Shown: positions 14,339 through 23,115, counted from the first letter of the stretch. The stretch: 34,577 nucleotides of DNA from Allobosea sp. (GCF_030694325.1 NZ_JAUXYO010000147.1:1-34577), one strand, 5' to 3'. Notes: a model not told the origin generated them from the sequence alone. A program made the numbers and translations.

Positions 14339-15940
14339 CTACGAGCCCTTGAAGCTCACCATCTTCAGCTTCGGGTTGTTGCCGACATCGACCGGGATAT
14401 CGAGCGAGGTCTTCATCGCGTAGCTGAGCGACTGGTTGTGGATCGGCAGATAGATCGTCGCGTCCTTCAGCCGGGTCCAGAGCCTGGCGATGGTGGCGTC
14501 ACGCTTGGGCAGGTCGACCTCCTTCGACAGAGACTCGATCATCGTGTCGATCTCGGCGTTCTTGAAGCCGGTCGCGTTCCAGGAGCCCTGCGAGCCCGTG
14601 CGCGAATGGTACATGTAGGAGAAGATATAGTCTGAATCATAGGTCGGGACGCCCCAGCCGACGAGGTAGAACTCTGTCTCCGGCGGGTTCTTCTGGATCA
14701 GGTTGAAGTGGATCGACTTCGACTGCGAGACCAGGTTCACCTTGACCCCAATCTGCGCGAACATGCCCACAGCCGCCTGGCAGATGCCCTCGTCGTTGAC
14801 ATAGCGGTCATTGGGGCAGTGCAGCGTGACCGAGAAACCGTTGGGATAGCCGGCTTCCGCCAGCAGAGCCTTGGCCTTGGCGTTGTCGACCGCCGGGAAG
14901 GAGTCCAGCTCCTTGGTCCAGCCATTGACGAAGGGAGGCATGATAACGCCCGTCGGCACCGACTCGCCGCGCATGACGACACGCTGGATCGCCGGTCGGT
15001 TGATCGCCATGTTGAGGGCCTGACGCACCTTCTTGTCGGCGAAGGGGTTCTTGCCCTGCACGTCGTCGCCCTTGAGATCGGCGGAGGCGACGTCCATCCC
15101 GAAGAAGATGGTGCGGTTCTCGGCGCCCGAGTTGACCCGCAGGTTCTGCTGGTTCTTCAGCCGCGCGATGTCCTGCACCGGCACGTCCTGGACGAAGTCG
15201 ACCTCGCCGGAGAGCAGCGCCGCGACACGCGTCGCGTCCTGCTTGATCGGCACCAGCGTCAGCTCGGTGATCTCGAGCGGGACCTTGTCCTTGTTCCAGT
15301 AGGCGTCATTGCGCTTCATCACCGTCTTCACGTCGGCCTCGCGCGAGACGAGGATGAAGGGGCCGGTGCCGTTGGCGTTACGGACGGCGAAATTCTCTTC
15401 CTTGTTCTTGAAGTCCTGCGCCTTGGTGGCGTTGTTCTTCTCCGCCCAGGCCTTGCTCATGATGCGGATCGAGGAGGTGTTGTTGACCAGGAGCGGGTTC
15501 GGCCCCTTGGTCTTGATGCGCACCGTCTGGTCGTCGACCTTGCTGACCTTCTCGACCGAGGTGAGATAACCCTTGAAGTCGGAGGTCGGCTGCATGGCGC
15601 GCTCATAGGAGAACACCACGTCGTCGGCGGTGAAGGGCGAGCCGTCATGGAACTTGACTCCCGACACCAGCTTGAACTCCCAGGTCGTCGGGTCGTCGGG
15701 GAGGACCCGCCAGGACGACGCCAGCAGCGGCAGCAGCTTGCCGGTGTGGTCACGCTCGGTCAGGCTCTCATAGATGTGCTGGTTGAGCGAGGTGGTGGGC
15801 CCCTCGTTCTGCCCGTGGGGGTCGATCGTCAGGGCATCGCCCGCGGCGGCCCATTTCAGGGGTCGGGCCTCGGCGGCGCTCAGTGCCAGCAGCGAAACCC
15901 CGAGCAAAGCGGCCGCAAGGCCGAAGACACGCGCTTTCAT
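14339..15940 (-). CDS. family-5 peptide-type ABC substrate-binding protein (importer 1)
   Basis: The precursor is 533 aa. Residues 1-28 form a Sec signal peptide (MKARVFGLAAALLGVSLLALSAAEA), followed by RPLKWAAAGDALTIDPHGQNEG. The family 5 solute-binding signature is seen in YESLTERDHTGKLLPLLASSWRVLPDDPTTWEFKLVSGVKFHDG. There is no lipobox cysteine, so it should be a soluble periplasmic protein that delivers ligand to the permeases. GGGAGGTG lies eight bases before the ATG at 15940, the strongest ribosome binding site in the region and consistent with high expression. The ligand cannot be read from sequence; nearby deacylase genes make N-acyl amino acids or small peptides plausible. Confidence 0.93.
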   Translation of the reverse strand: MKARVFGLAAALLGVSLLALSAAEARPLKWAAAGDALTIDPHGQNEGPTTSLNQHIYESLTERDHTGKLLPLLASSWRVLPDDPTTWEFKLVSGVKFHDGSPFTADDVVFSYERAMQPTSDFKGYLTSVEKVSKVDDQTVRIKTKGPNPLLVNNTSSIRIMSKAWAEKNNATKAQDFKNKEENFAVRNANGTGPFILVSREADVKTVMKRNDAYWNKDKVPLEITELTLVPIKQDATRVAALLSGEVDFVQDVPVQDIARLKNQQNLRVNSGAENRTIFFGMDVASADLKGDDVQGKNPFADKKVRQALNMAINRPAIQRVVMRGESVPTGVIMPPFVNGWTKELDSFPAVDNAKAKALLAEAGYPNGFSVTLHCPNDRYVNDEGICQAAVGMFAQIGVKVNLVSQSKSIHFNLIQKNPPETEFYLVGWGVPTYDSDYIFSYMYHSRTGSQGSWNATGFKNAEIDTMIESLSKEVDLPKRDATIARLWTRLKDATIYLPIHNQSLSYAMKTSLDIPVDVGNNPKLKMVSFKGS

Positions 15941-15961
15941 CGAAAAACACCTCCCCAAGCA

Positions 15962-15976
15962 GGCACCGTCGGTGCC
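15962..15976. promoter_or_regulatory. short dyad GGCACC-GTC-GGTGCC upstream of the binding-protein gene
   Basis: This perfect 6-3-6 inverted repeat is 22 bases upstream of the SBP start codon and just before its ribosome binding site. It could be an operator half-pair or a small 5'-UTR hairpin. There is no second copy in the window, so it may be chance. Confidence 0.3.
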
Positions 15977-16095
15977 CGAAGCGAGAGATGTTAGGGGCAG
16001 CTTCTGCGCGAGTCACGGGGGACCTGCGCCCCCGACGCATGGCATTTCCGAGCAATCTGCCCAAACCGTGATCAGTCTCGGGCCGCTCTGTCGGG

Positions 16096-17043
16096 TCAGA
16101 CGGCCGCGGCGGGTGCCAACTCCGGATCAGCCAAGGCGGCTCGGTGACGTTCGCGCGTCAGGAGCCATTCCGCCGCCGCCCAAGCCGCAACAGCCAGCGC
16201 GGCCCCGGCGATGACGTCGACGAGGTAATGGCTGCCCTCGATGGGGATCGCCACCAGCATCAGTCCGTTGAGACCGACCCCGAACCAGCGCCAGTAGGGC
16301 GCCGCCCAGAAGCCGAACATCAGCAGCACGGCCGAGACGGTGTGGAAGCTCGGGAAGGTCACCAGCCCCTGGGCGCCGTTCAGATCGACCAGTTTCATGC
16401 TGCCGTCGCGCAGCGCCTGGGCATGCTGGGCAAATTCGAGCGGAACGGCCAGGACGATGTTGGGATGGTCCGCCGGCGTGACGCCGAGATGGACCACGGG
16501 GCTCAGCGCGGGCAGCAGGGTCGCGACGGCCACGGTCACGATCGCCGCGAGCACATAGCTCAACAGAAACCGGTCGAGATGACGGAAGGCTCCGATCGCC
16601 GCGAGGACGATCGGCAGCAGCGCCGTCTGCGGCAGCATCGAGTGATAGGCGAGGACGAGAACCTGGTGAGCGGCCGGATGGGCGTCGAGCACGGAGAGCC
16701 AGAAGCGCCAGTCGAAGCCCAGGGCCACGTCCATCGCCTGGAACCAGTCGTCGCGCAGAGGCATGGCGAGGGATGTGCCGCTATAGGACAGCGATCCGAC
16801 CATGAAGATCAGGAGGATCAGTTCGGCCATCGCGCGCGTCAAACGGGCGAGGCGCTCGTCGGGGCGACGCTGCGTGTAGAAGGCCGAGATCGCGAGGAGA
16901 CTCGCGACGACGCCGAGAATCACGAGCAGGTCGCCGGCCTTCAGGCCCACTCCGGTGGTCGACCAGATGGCGAGGCTGAGCAGCGAGATCGCGCCGACGA
17001 GGGCCCACAGCGTCCGCGACGCCCTCCATCCGTCTCCCGCCAT
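16096..17043 (-). CDS. PAP2-superfamily (inositol phosphotransferase-like) membrane phosphatase
   Basis: This 315-aa polytopic membrane protein has about six to eight hydrophobic segments. Two of the three PAP2 catalytic motifs are visible: PSFHT at 231-235 (His234) and GSHYLVDVIAG at 270-280 (His272, Asp276). I could not place the first Lys/Arg-containing motif. The family removes phosphate from lipids such as phosphatidate or undecaprenyl diphosphate, or transfers head groups; the arrangement is closest to the PAP2_3/Aur1-like subgroup. The ATG at 17043 is chosen because GGGGAGGGGG lies about eight bases upstream; the track starts earlier at a GTG. It has no clear functional tie to its neighbours. 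Confidence 0.8.
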   Translation of the reverse strand: MAGDGWRASRTLWALVGAISLLSLAIWSTTGVGLKAGDLLVILGVVASLLAISAFYTQRRPDERLARLTRAMAELILLIFMVGSLSYSGTSLAMPLRDDWFQAMDVALGFDWRFWLSVLDAHPAAHQVLVLAYHSMLPQTALLPIVLAAIGAFRHLDRFLLSYVLAAIVTVAVATLLPALSPVVHLGVTPADHPNIVLAVPLEFAQHAQALRDGSMKLVDLNGAQGLVTFPSFHTVSAVLLMFGFWAAPYWRWFGVGLNGLMLVAIPIEGSHYLVDVIAGAALAVAAWAAAEWLLTRERHRAALADPELAPAAAV

Positions 17044-17168
17044 GCCGCTGCCCCCTCCCCGGTGGAGAAGCAGTGACACGACTCTCTAAAAACTCCGTTG
17101 CCCTGGCCAGCTGAAACCGGTTGGTTCCGATGGACGGATCAAATGGCCCGGAGCACTTGGGCTCGCTC

Positions 17169-18314
17169 TCAGCGCGAAAGCTCCGCGATCAGCTTCCGGA
17201 CGAACTGCGTTCCCGCATCGAGCTGCGCCAGCGAAATGAACTCGTCGGGCTGATGGGCCTGCGCGATGTCGCCGGGGCCGCAGACCACGGTCGACCAGCC
17301 AGCGCGCTGGAACAGGCCACCCTCCGTGCCATAGGCGACGACGTGGCGGCCATTGTCACCGGTCAGCCGGCGGCAGAGTTCCTCGGCGACGCCGTTCTCC
17401 TCCGGCCCCATCGCCGGAGTGTCGGAAGTGACGACGAAGTCGATGCCGGTCTCGGGCGCGATCGCCTGCATCTGCTCCTCCAGCGCCACGACCTCGGCGC
17501 GGTAGCGCTGCTCGTAGCTCTCGAAGCTCTCGCCGGGAATGCAGCGGACCTCGTGGGTGAACATGCAATGCTCGGCGGTGATGTTGACCGCCGTCCCCCC
17601 ATTCACGACGCCGACATGAAGCGTGGTATAGGGCGGCTCGAACCCGTTGCCCGGTGCGGTGCGGGCCTTGTTCTCGGCCATGGCCTGGTTGTGCCAGTCG
17701 ATCAGCCGACCCGCGATCATCACGGCGGGCACGCCGACATCGACACGGCTGGAGTGGACGGCATGGCCGCGCACCGTCGTCCTCATCCGCATGCCGCCCT
17801 TGTGGCCGGTGACCACCTGCATCATCGAGGGCTCGCCGACGATGACCGCGGCGGGCTTCATTCCATCCTTCGTCATCGCCTCGATCATCACCCGCGCGCC
17901 CTGGCAGCCGACCTCCTCGTCGTAGGAGAGCGCGATGTGGATCGGCCGCTTCAGCGGCGCCGCCAGCATCTCCGGCACCAGCGCCAGCGCGATGGCGTCG
18001 AAACCCTTCATGTCGCAGGTGCCGCGGCCGAAAAGCTTGCCGTCCCGCTCGGTCAGCGTCCAGGGATCGGAACTCCAGTCCTGTCCGGCGACAGGCACGA
18101 CGTCGGTGTGGCCGGAGAGCACGACACCGCCAGCGCCCTTGGGCCCGATCGTGGCATAGAGATTGGCCTTGTCGCCGTTGGCATTGAACGCCAGCGTGCT
18201 CTCGACGCCGAGACCCGCGAGATAATCGCGGCAGAAATGGATCAGATCGAGATTGCTGCGCTGGGATTCCGTGTTGAACGAAACCAGCCGGGCCAGCATC
18301 TCCTTGGGGGTCAT
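17169..18314 (-). CDS. argE: acetylornithine deacetylase-like M20 metallopeptidase (ArgE family)
   Basis: The protein is 381 aa. The M20 metal sites are seen in SGHTDVVPV (His69, Asp71), GRGTCDMKGFDA (bridging Asp101) and YDEEVGCQGA (Glu pair). The overall sequence fits ArgE/acetylornithine deacetylase of proteobacteria, which removes the acetyl group from N2-acetylornithine in arginine synthesis. Enzymes of this family also act on other N-acyl amino acids, and the neighbours here are catabolic rather than arginine-synthetic, so the true substrate is uncertain. The start may be ATG at 18314 or GTG at 18320; GGAGAG is better spaced for the GTG. The gene is divergent from the dehydratase gene across about 170 bases. 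Confidence 0.85.
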   Translation of the reverse strand: MTPKEMLARLVSFNTESQRSNLDLIHFCRDYLAGLGVESTLAFNANGDKANLYATIGPKGAGGVVLSGHTDVVPVAGQDWSSDPWTLTERDGKLFGRGTCDMKGFDAIALALVPEMLAAPLKRPIHIALSYDEEVGCQGARVMIEAMTKDGMKPAAVIVGEPSMMQVVTGHKGGMRMRTTVRGHAVHSSRVDVGVPAVMIAGRLIDWHNQAMAENKARTAPGNGFEPPYTTLHVGVVNGGTAVNITAEHCMFTHEVRCIPGESFESYEQRYRAEVVALEEQMQAIAPETGIDFVVTSDTPAMGPEENGVAEELCRRLTGDNGRHVVAYGTEGGLFQRAGWSTVVCGPGDIAQAHQPDEFISLAQLDAGTQFVRKLIAELSR

Positions 18315-18480
18315 CGTCACGCGTCTCTCCAAAATGCGGCGCGAGGCAGGTTTCGTGCCGAGCCAACCGATGGGCCGAGCCTGATATATGTCCTAAGCCT
18401 CCAGCATGCCGCTGCCAACGATCCGTTTCCGTCCATCGCCGCGCGCCCCTATAACGGCAGCCGTAGATGAGAGGCACCAA

Positions 18481-19449
18481 ATGAATTTCGACGTCTCGCT
18501 CGCTGACATCCAGGCCGCCGCCGTGCGCATCGCCGGCAAGATCCGGCGCACGCCGACCTTTCATAGCGCCGGGCTATCGGCGCGGCTGGGCGTCGAGACG
18601 GTGGTCAAGGTCGAGAGCCTGCAGCTCGGCGGCTCCTTCAAGGTCCGCGGCTGCTTCAACAAGCTGATGGGGCTGAGCGAGCGCGAGCTCGCCCGCGGCG
18701 TCGTCACCGTATCCGGCGGCAATCATGCGATCGCGGTGGCGCTGGTCGCCAAGACGATGGGCTGCCGCGCACTGGTGCTGATGCCGCAGAATGCATCTGC
18801 CTTCAATGTCGAGATGGCGCGTTCGCTCGGGGCCGAGATCGAGCTCTGCGCGGATTCGATCGAGGCTTTCGCCAAGGCCGAAGACTACGCCGCCCAGGGC
18901 ATGACCAACATCCATTCCTATGACGATCCGGCGATCATCGCCGGCCATGGCTCGCTCGGGCTCGAGATGAACAACGATGCCGGCGGGCGGCTCGATCATG
19001 TCTTCATCTCGATCGGCGGCGGCGGTTTCGCGGCCGGTGTCGGCGCGGCGATGAAGGGGCTCGACCCGGCCCTGCGCATCCATGGCGTCGAGACCGAAGG
19101 CGCGACCGCGATGACGCAGGCGCTGGCGGCCGGCCAGCCGGTGCCGATCCGCCCGACCTCGATCGCGCGCACGCTGGGCGCCCCCTTCGCGACGGAGCGA
19201 ACGATGGCGGCCGCCCGGCAGTTCCTGGAGGACATCGTGATCGTGCCCGACGCCGAGGCCGTGCGCGAGATCGGCTGGGTGCTGCAGAACGGGCGCGTGC
19301 TGTTGGAGCCGGCCGCTTCCTGCGTGGTCGCCGCGGCGTTGGCGCGCAAGGAGATCTTCAAACCCGGCGAGCGCGTCGGGCTCGTGCTCTGCGGCTCGAA
19401 TGTCGCGCTCGACGACATCGCCGCCTGGCGGACGCAGTTCGGTGTCTGA
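18481..19449 (+). CDS. PLP-dependent threonine/serine dehydratase-like enzyme
   Basis: This 322-aa protein is a fold-type II PLP enzyme. The Schiff-base lysine is Lys54 in GGSFKVRGCFNKL. SGGNHAIAVA is the substrate loop, and the phosphate-binding GGGGFAAG loop and the C-terminal LCGSNVAL follow. Length matches catabolic (single-domain) threonine ammonia-lyases and serine racemase-like proteins; it lacks the ACT regulatory domain of biosynthetic IlvA. It would deaminate threonine or serine to 2-oxo acids, though related enzymes act on other hydroxy amino acids. AGAGG lies seven bases upstream of the ATG at 18481. It heads a plus-strand set with the cupin, M20 amidohydrolase and FAD oxidase genes. 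Confidence 0.88.
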   Translation: MNFDVSLADIQAAAVRIAGKIRRTPTFHSAGLSARLGVETVVKVESLQLGGSFKVRGCFNKLMGLSERELARGVVTVSGGNHAIAVALVAKTMGCRALVLMPQNASAFNVEMARSLGAEIELCADSIEAFAKAEDYAAQGMTNIHSYDDPAIIAGHGSLGLEMNNDAGGRLDHVFISIGGGGFAAGVGAAMKGLDPALRIHGVETEGATAMTQALAAGQPVPIRPTSIARTLGAPFATERTMAAARQFLEDIVIVPDAEAVREIGWVLQNGRVLLEPAASCVVAAALARKEIFKPGERVGLVLCGSNVALDDIAAWRTQFGV

Positions 19450-19593
19450 ACCGGATGTGCCGCGGGCGCGCGGCAGGGTCGCAGTGCCCGTGCTTGACGC
19501 TGCCCCCCGTTCGGGCTTGTGGAATTCGGTGTCGCGCCCGACCGATGCGGCCGGGGCCGCAACGGCGGGCGCAAACGAAGCGGAGGCATGCCC

Positions 19594-19983
19594 ATGACGA
19601 TCCTCGACCACAAGACGCAGCCGCAGGACAAATGGCGCGATGGCGTCATGACCGAGATGCGGGTTTCCGCCATGGTCGAAAGCAAGCAGCTCTGCATCTT
19701 CGAGCAGTTCTGCGAGCCGGGCCTGGGCGCGCCGATGCATCTGCACGCGGTCGAGGAGGTGCTCGAGGTCATGGGCGGCACGGCCGAGATCTATCTGCGC
19801 GACAAGACGATGGTCGTCACCGCCAACCAGTCCGTCCTGGTGCCGGCCGGCGCCCGCCATGGCTTCAAGAACATCGGCACCGACACGCTGCATGTGCGCG
19901 CGACGCTGGCGGCCGCGATCTTCGAGGCGTCCTATGACGACCGCAACGAGCTGTCGCGCCGCTACGTGCCGGCCGACGCCTGA
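19594..19983 (+). CDS. small single-domain cupin protein
   Basis: This 129-aa protein has cupin motif 1 (GAPMHLHAVEEVLEVMGG; metal ligands His49, His51 and Glu54 or Glu55) and motif 2 with His89 (PAGARHGFKN). It is a typical small metal-binding beta-barrel, possibly an isomerase, a dioxygenase or a sensor-like protein; the exact reaction cannot be told. The start at 19594 is seven bases after GGAGG, whereas the earlier ATG at 19588 would leave one base, so the later Met is favoured. A 144-base spacer separates it from the dehydratase gene. That spacer contains a CTTGAC that could be a -35 element, but I see no convincing -10, so an independent promoter is only possible. Confidence 0.85.
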   Translation: MTILDHKTQPQDKWRDGVMTEMRVSAMVESKQLCIFEQFCEPGLGAPMHLHAVEEVLEVMGGTAEIYLRDKTMVVTANQSVLVPAGARHGFKNIGTDTLHVRATLAAAIFEASYDDRNELSRRYVPADA

Positions 19984-20011
19984 GCGGTTCTTTTCATTCC
20001 TCTCCTGACGT

Positions 20012-20030
20012 GATCCACCGCCGGTGGATC
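20012..20030. promoter_or_regulatory. 19-base dyad GATCCACCG-C-CGGTGGATC before the amidohydrolase gene
   Basis: This perfect 9-1-9 inverted repeat lies between the cupin stop (29 bases upstream) and the amidohydrolase start (25 bases downstream). As DNA it resembles an operator; as RNA it could fold as a 7-bp stem with a five-base loop. No regulator gene is in the window to match it. Confidence 0.4.
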
Positions 20031-20054
20031 TCACCCGCGCTTTTCGAGGTCCCG

Positions 20055-21227
20055 ATGCCCAAGACCGAACTGATTGCCGCCATCCACCCGGAGCTCACGG
20101 CCATCCGCCGCGACCTGCACCGGCACCCGGAGCTGATGTACGACGTGCACCGCACGGCCGGCGTCGTCGCGCAGAAGCTGACGGAATGGGGCGTCGACGA
20201 GGTCGTGGCCGGCATCGGCAAGACCGGCGTGGTCGGCGTCATCAAGGGCCGCGGCCAGGGTTCGGGCAAGGTCATCGCCATGCGCGCCGACATGGACGCG
20301 CTGCCGATCCATGAGGAGACCAACCTCGAGCATCGCTCGACCGTGCCGGGCAAGATGCATGCCTGCGGCCATGACGGCCACACCGCCATGCTGCTCGGTG
20401 CTGCCAAGTATCTCGCCGAGACGCGCGATTTCGATGGGACGGCGGTGGTGATCTTCCAGCCTGCGGAAGAAGGCGGCGCCGGCGCCAAGGCGATGATCGA
20501 TGACGGGCTGATGACCCGCTTCGGCATCCAGGAGGTCTACGGCATGCACAACAAGCCGGGCCTCCCCGTCGGCCAGTTCGACGTGCGCAAGGGCCCGACC
20601 ATGGCCGCCGCCGACCGCATCCACATCAAAATCGAGGGCAAGGGCGGCCATGCCGCGGCCCCCCACCGAGTCAACGATCCGATCGTCGCCGCCTGCCAGC
20701 TCGTGACCGCGCTGCAGACGATCTCCTCGCGCAATGCCGACCCGCTCGATTCGATCGTGGTCTCGGTCACCGCGATGAATGCGGGCGAGGCCTTCAACGT
20801 CATTCCGCAGACCGTCGAGCTCAAGGGCTCGGTGCGGACGCTGACGCCGCAGATGCGCGAGCTCGCCGAGAAGCGCATCAAGGAGGTGACCGCCGGCATC
20901 ATGACGGCTTTCGGAATGAGCTTCGTCTGCGACTATCTCCACGGCTACCCGGTCACCTTCAACCATGCGGCGCAGGCCGAGTTCGTGGTCGGCACGATCG
21001 AGGCCGCCTTCGGCGAGGGCAAGGTCGACACCAGCGTACCGCCGACCATGGGCTCGGAGGACTTCTCCTACATGCTGGAGGAGCGTCCCGGCGCCTTCAT
21101 CAATATCGGCAATGGTGAGTCGGCCGGCCTCCATCACCCGGCCTATGAATTCAACGACGAGGTCATCCCGGTCGGCGTGACCTACTGGGCGAACCTCGTC
21201 GAGACCGCGATGCCGGCCAAGGCCTGA
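20055..21227 (+). CDS. M20 amidohydrolase, hippurate hydrolase / aminoacylase-like
   Basis: The protein is 390 aa. It begins with the HipO-type sequence IRRDLHRHPELMYDVHRTAG and contains MHACGHDGHTAMLLGAA, whose His102, Cys104, His106 and His109 region supplies metal ligands in this subgroup. FQPAEEGGAGAKAMIDDGL provides the catalytic Glu pair, and the dimerisation domain starts with IEGKGGHAAAPH. Family members cleave N-acyl or N-benzoyl amino acids to the free amino acid. GAGG lies six bases before the ATG at 20055. It is 14 bases upstream of the FAD oxidase gene, so the two are likely translated from one message. This is the second M20 deacylase within 3 kb, of a different subgroup from the ArgE-like one. 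Confidence 0.92.
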   Translation: MPKTELIAAIHPELTAIRRDLHRHPELMYDVHRTAGVVAQKLTEWGVDEVVAGIGKTGVVGVIKGRGQGSGKVIAMRADMDALPIHEETNLEHRSTVPGKMHACGHDGHTAMLLGAAKYLAETRDFDGTAVVIFQPAEEGGAGAKAMIDDGLMTRFGIQEVYGMHNKPGLPVGQFDVRKGPTMAAADRIHIKIEGKGGHAAAPHRVNDPIVAACQLVTALQTISSRNADPLDSIVVSVTAMNAGEAFNVIPQTVELKGSVRTLTPQMRELAEKRIKEVTAGIMTAFGMSFVCDYLHGYPVTFNHAAQAEFVVGTIEAAFGEGKVDTSVPPTMGSEDFSYMLEERPGAFINIGNGESAGLHHPAYEFNDEVIPVGVTYWANLVETAMPAKA

Positions 21228-21241
21228 AGGGCGCATCTCCC

Positions 21242-22348
21242 ATGCACGACATCGATTGCCTGGTGATCGGGGCCGGCGTGGTCGGCCTCGCGACGGCCCG
21301 CGCCCTGGCGCTCTCCGGTCGCGAGGTCGTCATCGCTGAAGCCACCGATGGCATCGGCACCCAGACCTCGGCGCGCAACAGCGAGGTCATCCATGCGGGG
21401 ATCTACTATCCGCCGGGCTCGCTGAAGGCGCAGGTCTGCGTCGAGGGGCGCAAGCGGCTCTATGCCTATCTCGGCGAGCGCGGCCTGCCCCACAAGGCCT
21501 GCGGCAAGCTGATCGTCGCCACCAGCGCGGCACAGAAGCCGGCGCTGGAGACGATCATGGCGCGCGCGCTGGCGTCCGGCGTCGACAGCCTGCGCTGGCT
21601 CGACACCGCCGAAGCGAAGGCGAGGGAGCCGGAGGTGCGCTGCGAAATCGCGCTGCTCTCGCCCGAGACGGGCGTTGTCGACAGCCACGCCTTCATGCTG
21701 TCGCTGCTCGGCGAATGCGAGGCGGCGGGCGGGTCGCTCGCGCTCAACACGCCGATTTCCGGCTGGCGCCGCGAGGCGGATGGCTTCAGCGTCGATTTCG
21801 GCGGCGCGGAGCCCGCGACCTATTCGGTGAAGACGATCGTCAATTCGGCCGGCCATGGCGCGCCGAAACTGCTCGGCGCGCTGGAGGGTTTCCCGGCCGA
21901 GCATGTGCCGGTGCAGCACTATGCCAAGGGCAATTACTTCGCGCTGCTGGGCAAGCAGCCCTTCTCGCATCTGGTCTATCCGGTGCCGGAAGCCGCGGGC
22001 CTGGGGATCCACGCCACGATCGACATGGGCGGGCGGGTCAAGTTCGGGCCCGACGTCGAATGGGTCCAGCACGACCAGGATCTCGTCGTCGATCCGCAGC
22101 GGGCCGAGAAGTTCTACGCTGCGATCCGGACCTATTGGCCGGCCCTGCCCGACGGCGCGCTCGTCGCCGACTATGCCGGCATCCGCCCTAAGCTGCATGA
22201 TTCCACCCAGCCGATGCCCGATTTCCGTATCGACGGGCCGGCCGTCCATGGCGTGGACGGGCTGGTCAATCTGCTGGGGATCGAGAGCCCTGGGCTGACG
22301 AGTTCGCTGGCCATCGCGGAGATGGTTGTGGAGCGGCTGGGGGCATAG
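21242..22348 (+). CDS. FAD-dependent oxidoreductase, L-2-hydroxyglutarate oxidase (LhgO)-like
   Basis: This 368-aa protein starts with a dinucleotide-binding motif (LVIGAGVVGLATARALA, 8-24) and the DAO-family segment ARNSEVIHAGIYYPPGSLKA. The latter is characteristic of the LhgO/YgaF subgroup, as are HVPVQHYAKGNYF and the C-terminal GIESPGLTSSLAIAEMV. LhgO oxidises L-2-hydroxyglutarate to 2-oxoglutarate and passes electrons to the quinone pool. Other 2-hydroxy acids or D-amino acids remain possible substrates. It follows the M20 amidohydrolase by 14 bases, suggesting that a 2-hydroxy acid or amino acid freed by deacylation is oxidised here. The gene ends against a palindromic element shared with the convergent eda. 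Confidence 0.85.
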   Translation: MHDIDCLVIGAGVVGLATARALALSGREVVIAEATDGIGTQTSARNSEVIHAGIYYPPGSLKAQVCVEGRKRLYAYLGERGLPHKACGKLIVATSAAQKPALETIMARALASGVDSLRWLDTAEAKAREPEVRCEIALLSPETGVVDSHAFMLSLLGECEAAGGSLALNTPISGWRREADGFSVDFGGAEPATYSVKTIVNSAGHGAPKLLGALEGFPAEHVPVQHYAKGNYFALLGKQPFSHLVYPVPEAAGLGIHATIDMGGRVKFGPDVEWVQHDQDLVVDPQRAEKFYAAIRTYWPALPDGALVADYAGIRPKLHDSTQPMPDFRIDGPAVHGVDGLVNLLGIESPGLTSSLAIAEMVVERLGA

Positions 22349-22352
22349 CGGA

Positions 22353-22463
22353 CGTCATGCTCGGGCGAAGACCCGAGCATCTCAGGCCGATGAGGCCTCC
22401 GTGCCCGCGTTCCAGTCTGCGAGAGATTCTCGGGTCTGCGCTTTGCTCCGCCCGGGAATGACG
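22353..22463. repeat. palindromic element between convergent genes, CGTCATGCTCGGGC class
   Basis: The outer arms CGTCATGCTCGGGC and GCCCGGGAATGACG pair with two mismatches. Inside is a compact perfect hairpin, ATGCTCGGG-CGAAGA-CCCGAGCAT (22357-22380), and a short AGGCC/GGCCT stem. It fills the gap between the convergent LhgO-like and eda genes and is the natural candidate for a two-way transcript end, though no T-tract is present. Confidence 0.75.
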
Positions 22464-22470
22464 CGAGCGG

Positions 22471-23115
22471 TCAGCCTCGCAACGCCTTGAACGCCGCGCT
22501 CGCCTCTTTCGCGAGCTGCGTCACCCGCGACCAGTCGCCGGAGGCGATGGCGTCGGCCGGCACCAGCCAGGAGCCGCCGACGCAGATGACCTGCGGCAAG
22601 GCGAGGTAGCTCGCGAGATTGTTCAGGCCGCCGCCGCCGGTCGGGCAGAAGCGCATCTGGGGGAATGGACCCGACAGCGCCTTCAGCGCAGGTGGCCCGC
22701 CCGCCGTCTCGGCCGGGAAGAACTTCGCGACGGTGCGGCCGGCGGCGACCGCGCGCATGCAGTCCGACGCCGTGGCGACACCCGGCAGCCAGGGCAGGCC
22801 CGCCGCCTTCAGCGCCTCGTCGACCGACTCGCTGAAGCCGGGGCTGACCACGGCTTTGGCGCCGGCATCCTTGACCTGCGCGACCTGCGCCGGCGTGACG
22901 ACCGTGCCGGCGACCGGCAGCGCGCCCGGCACCGATCTGGCGATGGCTTCCAGCGCAGCCAGCCCGGCCGGGCGGCGCAGCGTGACCTCGACGACGTCGA
23001 TGCCGCCGGCGACGAGGGCATGCGCCAGATCGATGGCGCGCGAGGCGTCCTCGATCACCACGACCGGAATCACGCCACAGGCTTCGAGGCGGGCAACCGC
23101 AGCGGTCTCGTCCAT
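22471..23115 (-). CDS. eda: 2-dehydro-3-deoxy-phosphogluconate (KDPG) aldolase
   Basis: This 214-aa class I aldolase has the family residues Glu43 (VVEVTLR), the GTVVTP phosphate/substrate loop near 70 and the Schiff-base Lys131 (VAKFFPAE), followed by CPTGGGGLNN. It splits KDPG into pyruvate and glyceraldehyde-3-phosphate, the last step of the Entner-Doudoroff pathway; many of these enzymes also cleave 4-hydroxy-2-oxoglutarate. It starts 39 bases after the pgl stop on the same strand, so it is probably the third gene of a zwf-pgl-eda operon. The ribosome binding site is weak. The 6-phosphogluconate dehydratase gene (edd) that would supply its substrate is not in the window. Confidence 0.95.
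   Translation of the reverse strand: MDETAAVARLEACGVIPVVVIEDASRAIDLAHALVAGGIDVVEVTLRRPAGLAALEAIARSVPGALPVAGTVVTPAQVAQVKDAGAKAVVSPGFSESVDEALKAAGLPWLPGVATASDCMRAVAAGRTVAKFFPAETAGGPPALKALSGPFPQMRFCPTGGGGLNNLASYLALPQVICVGGSWLVPADAIASGDWSRVTQLAKEASAAFKALRG

Noticed and set aside
19459-19474. GCCGCG-GGCG-CGCGGC hairpin after the dehydratase gene as a terminator
   Set aside because: Six-bp stem without a T-tract; common by chance in DNA this GC-rich.
19494-19522. CTTGAC as a promoter before the cupin gene
   Set aside because: A good -35-like hexamer, but the sequence at the expected -10 position (TTGTGG) does not match.
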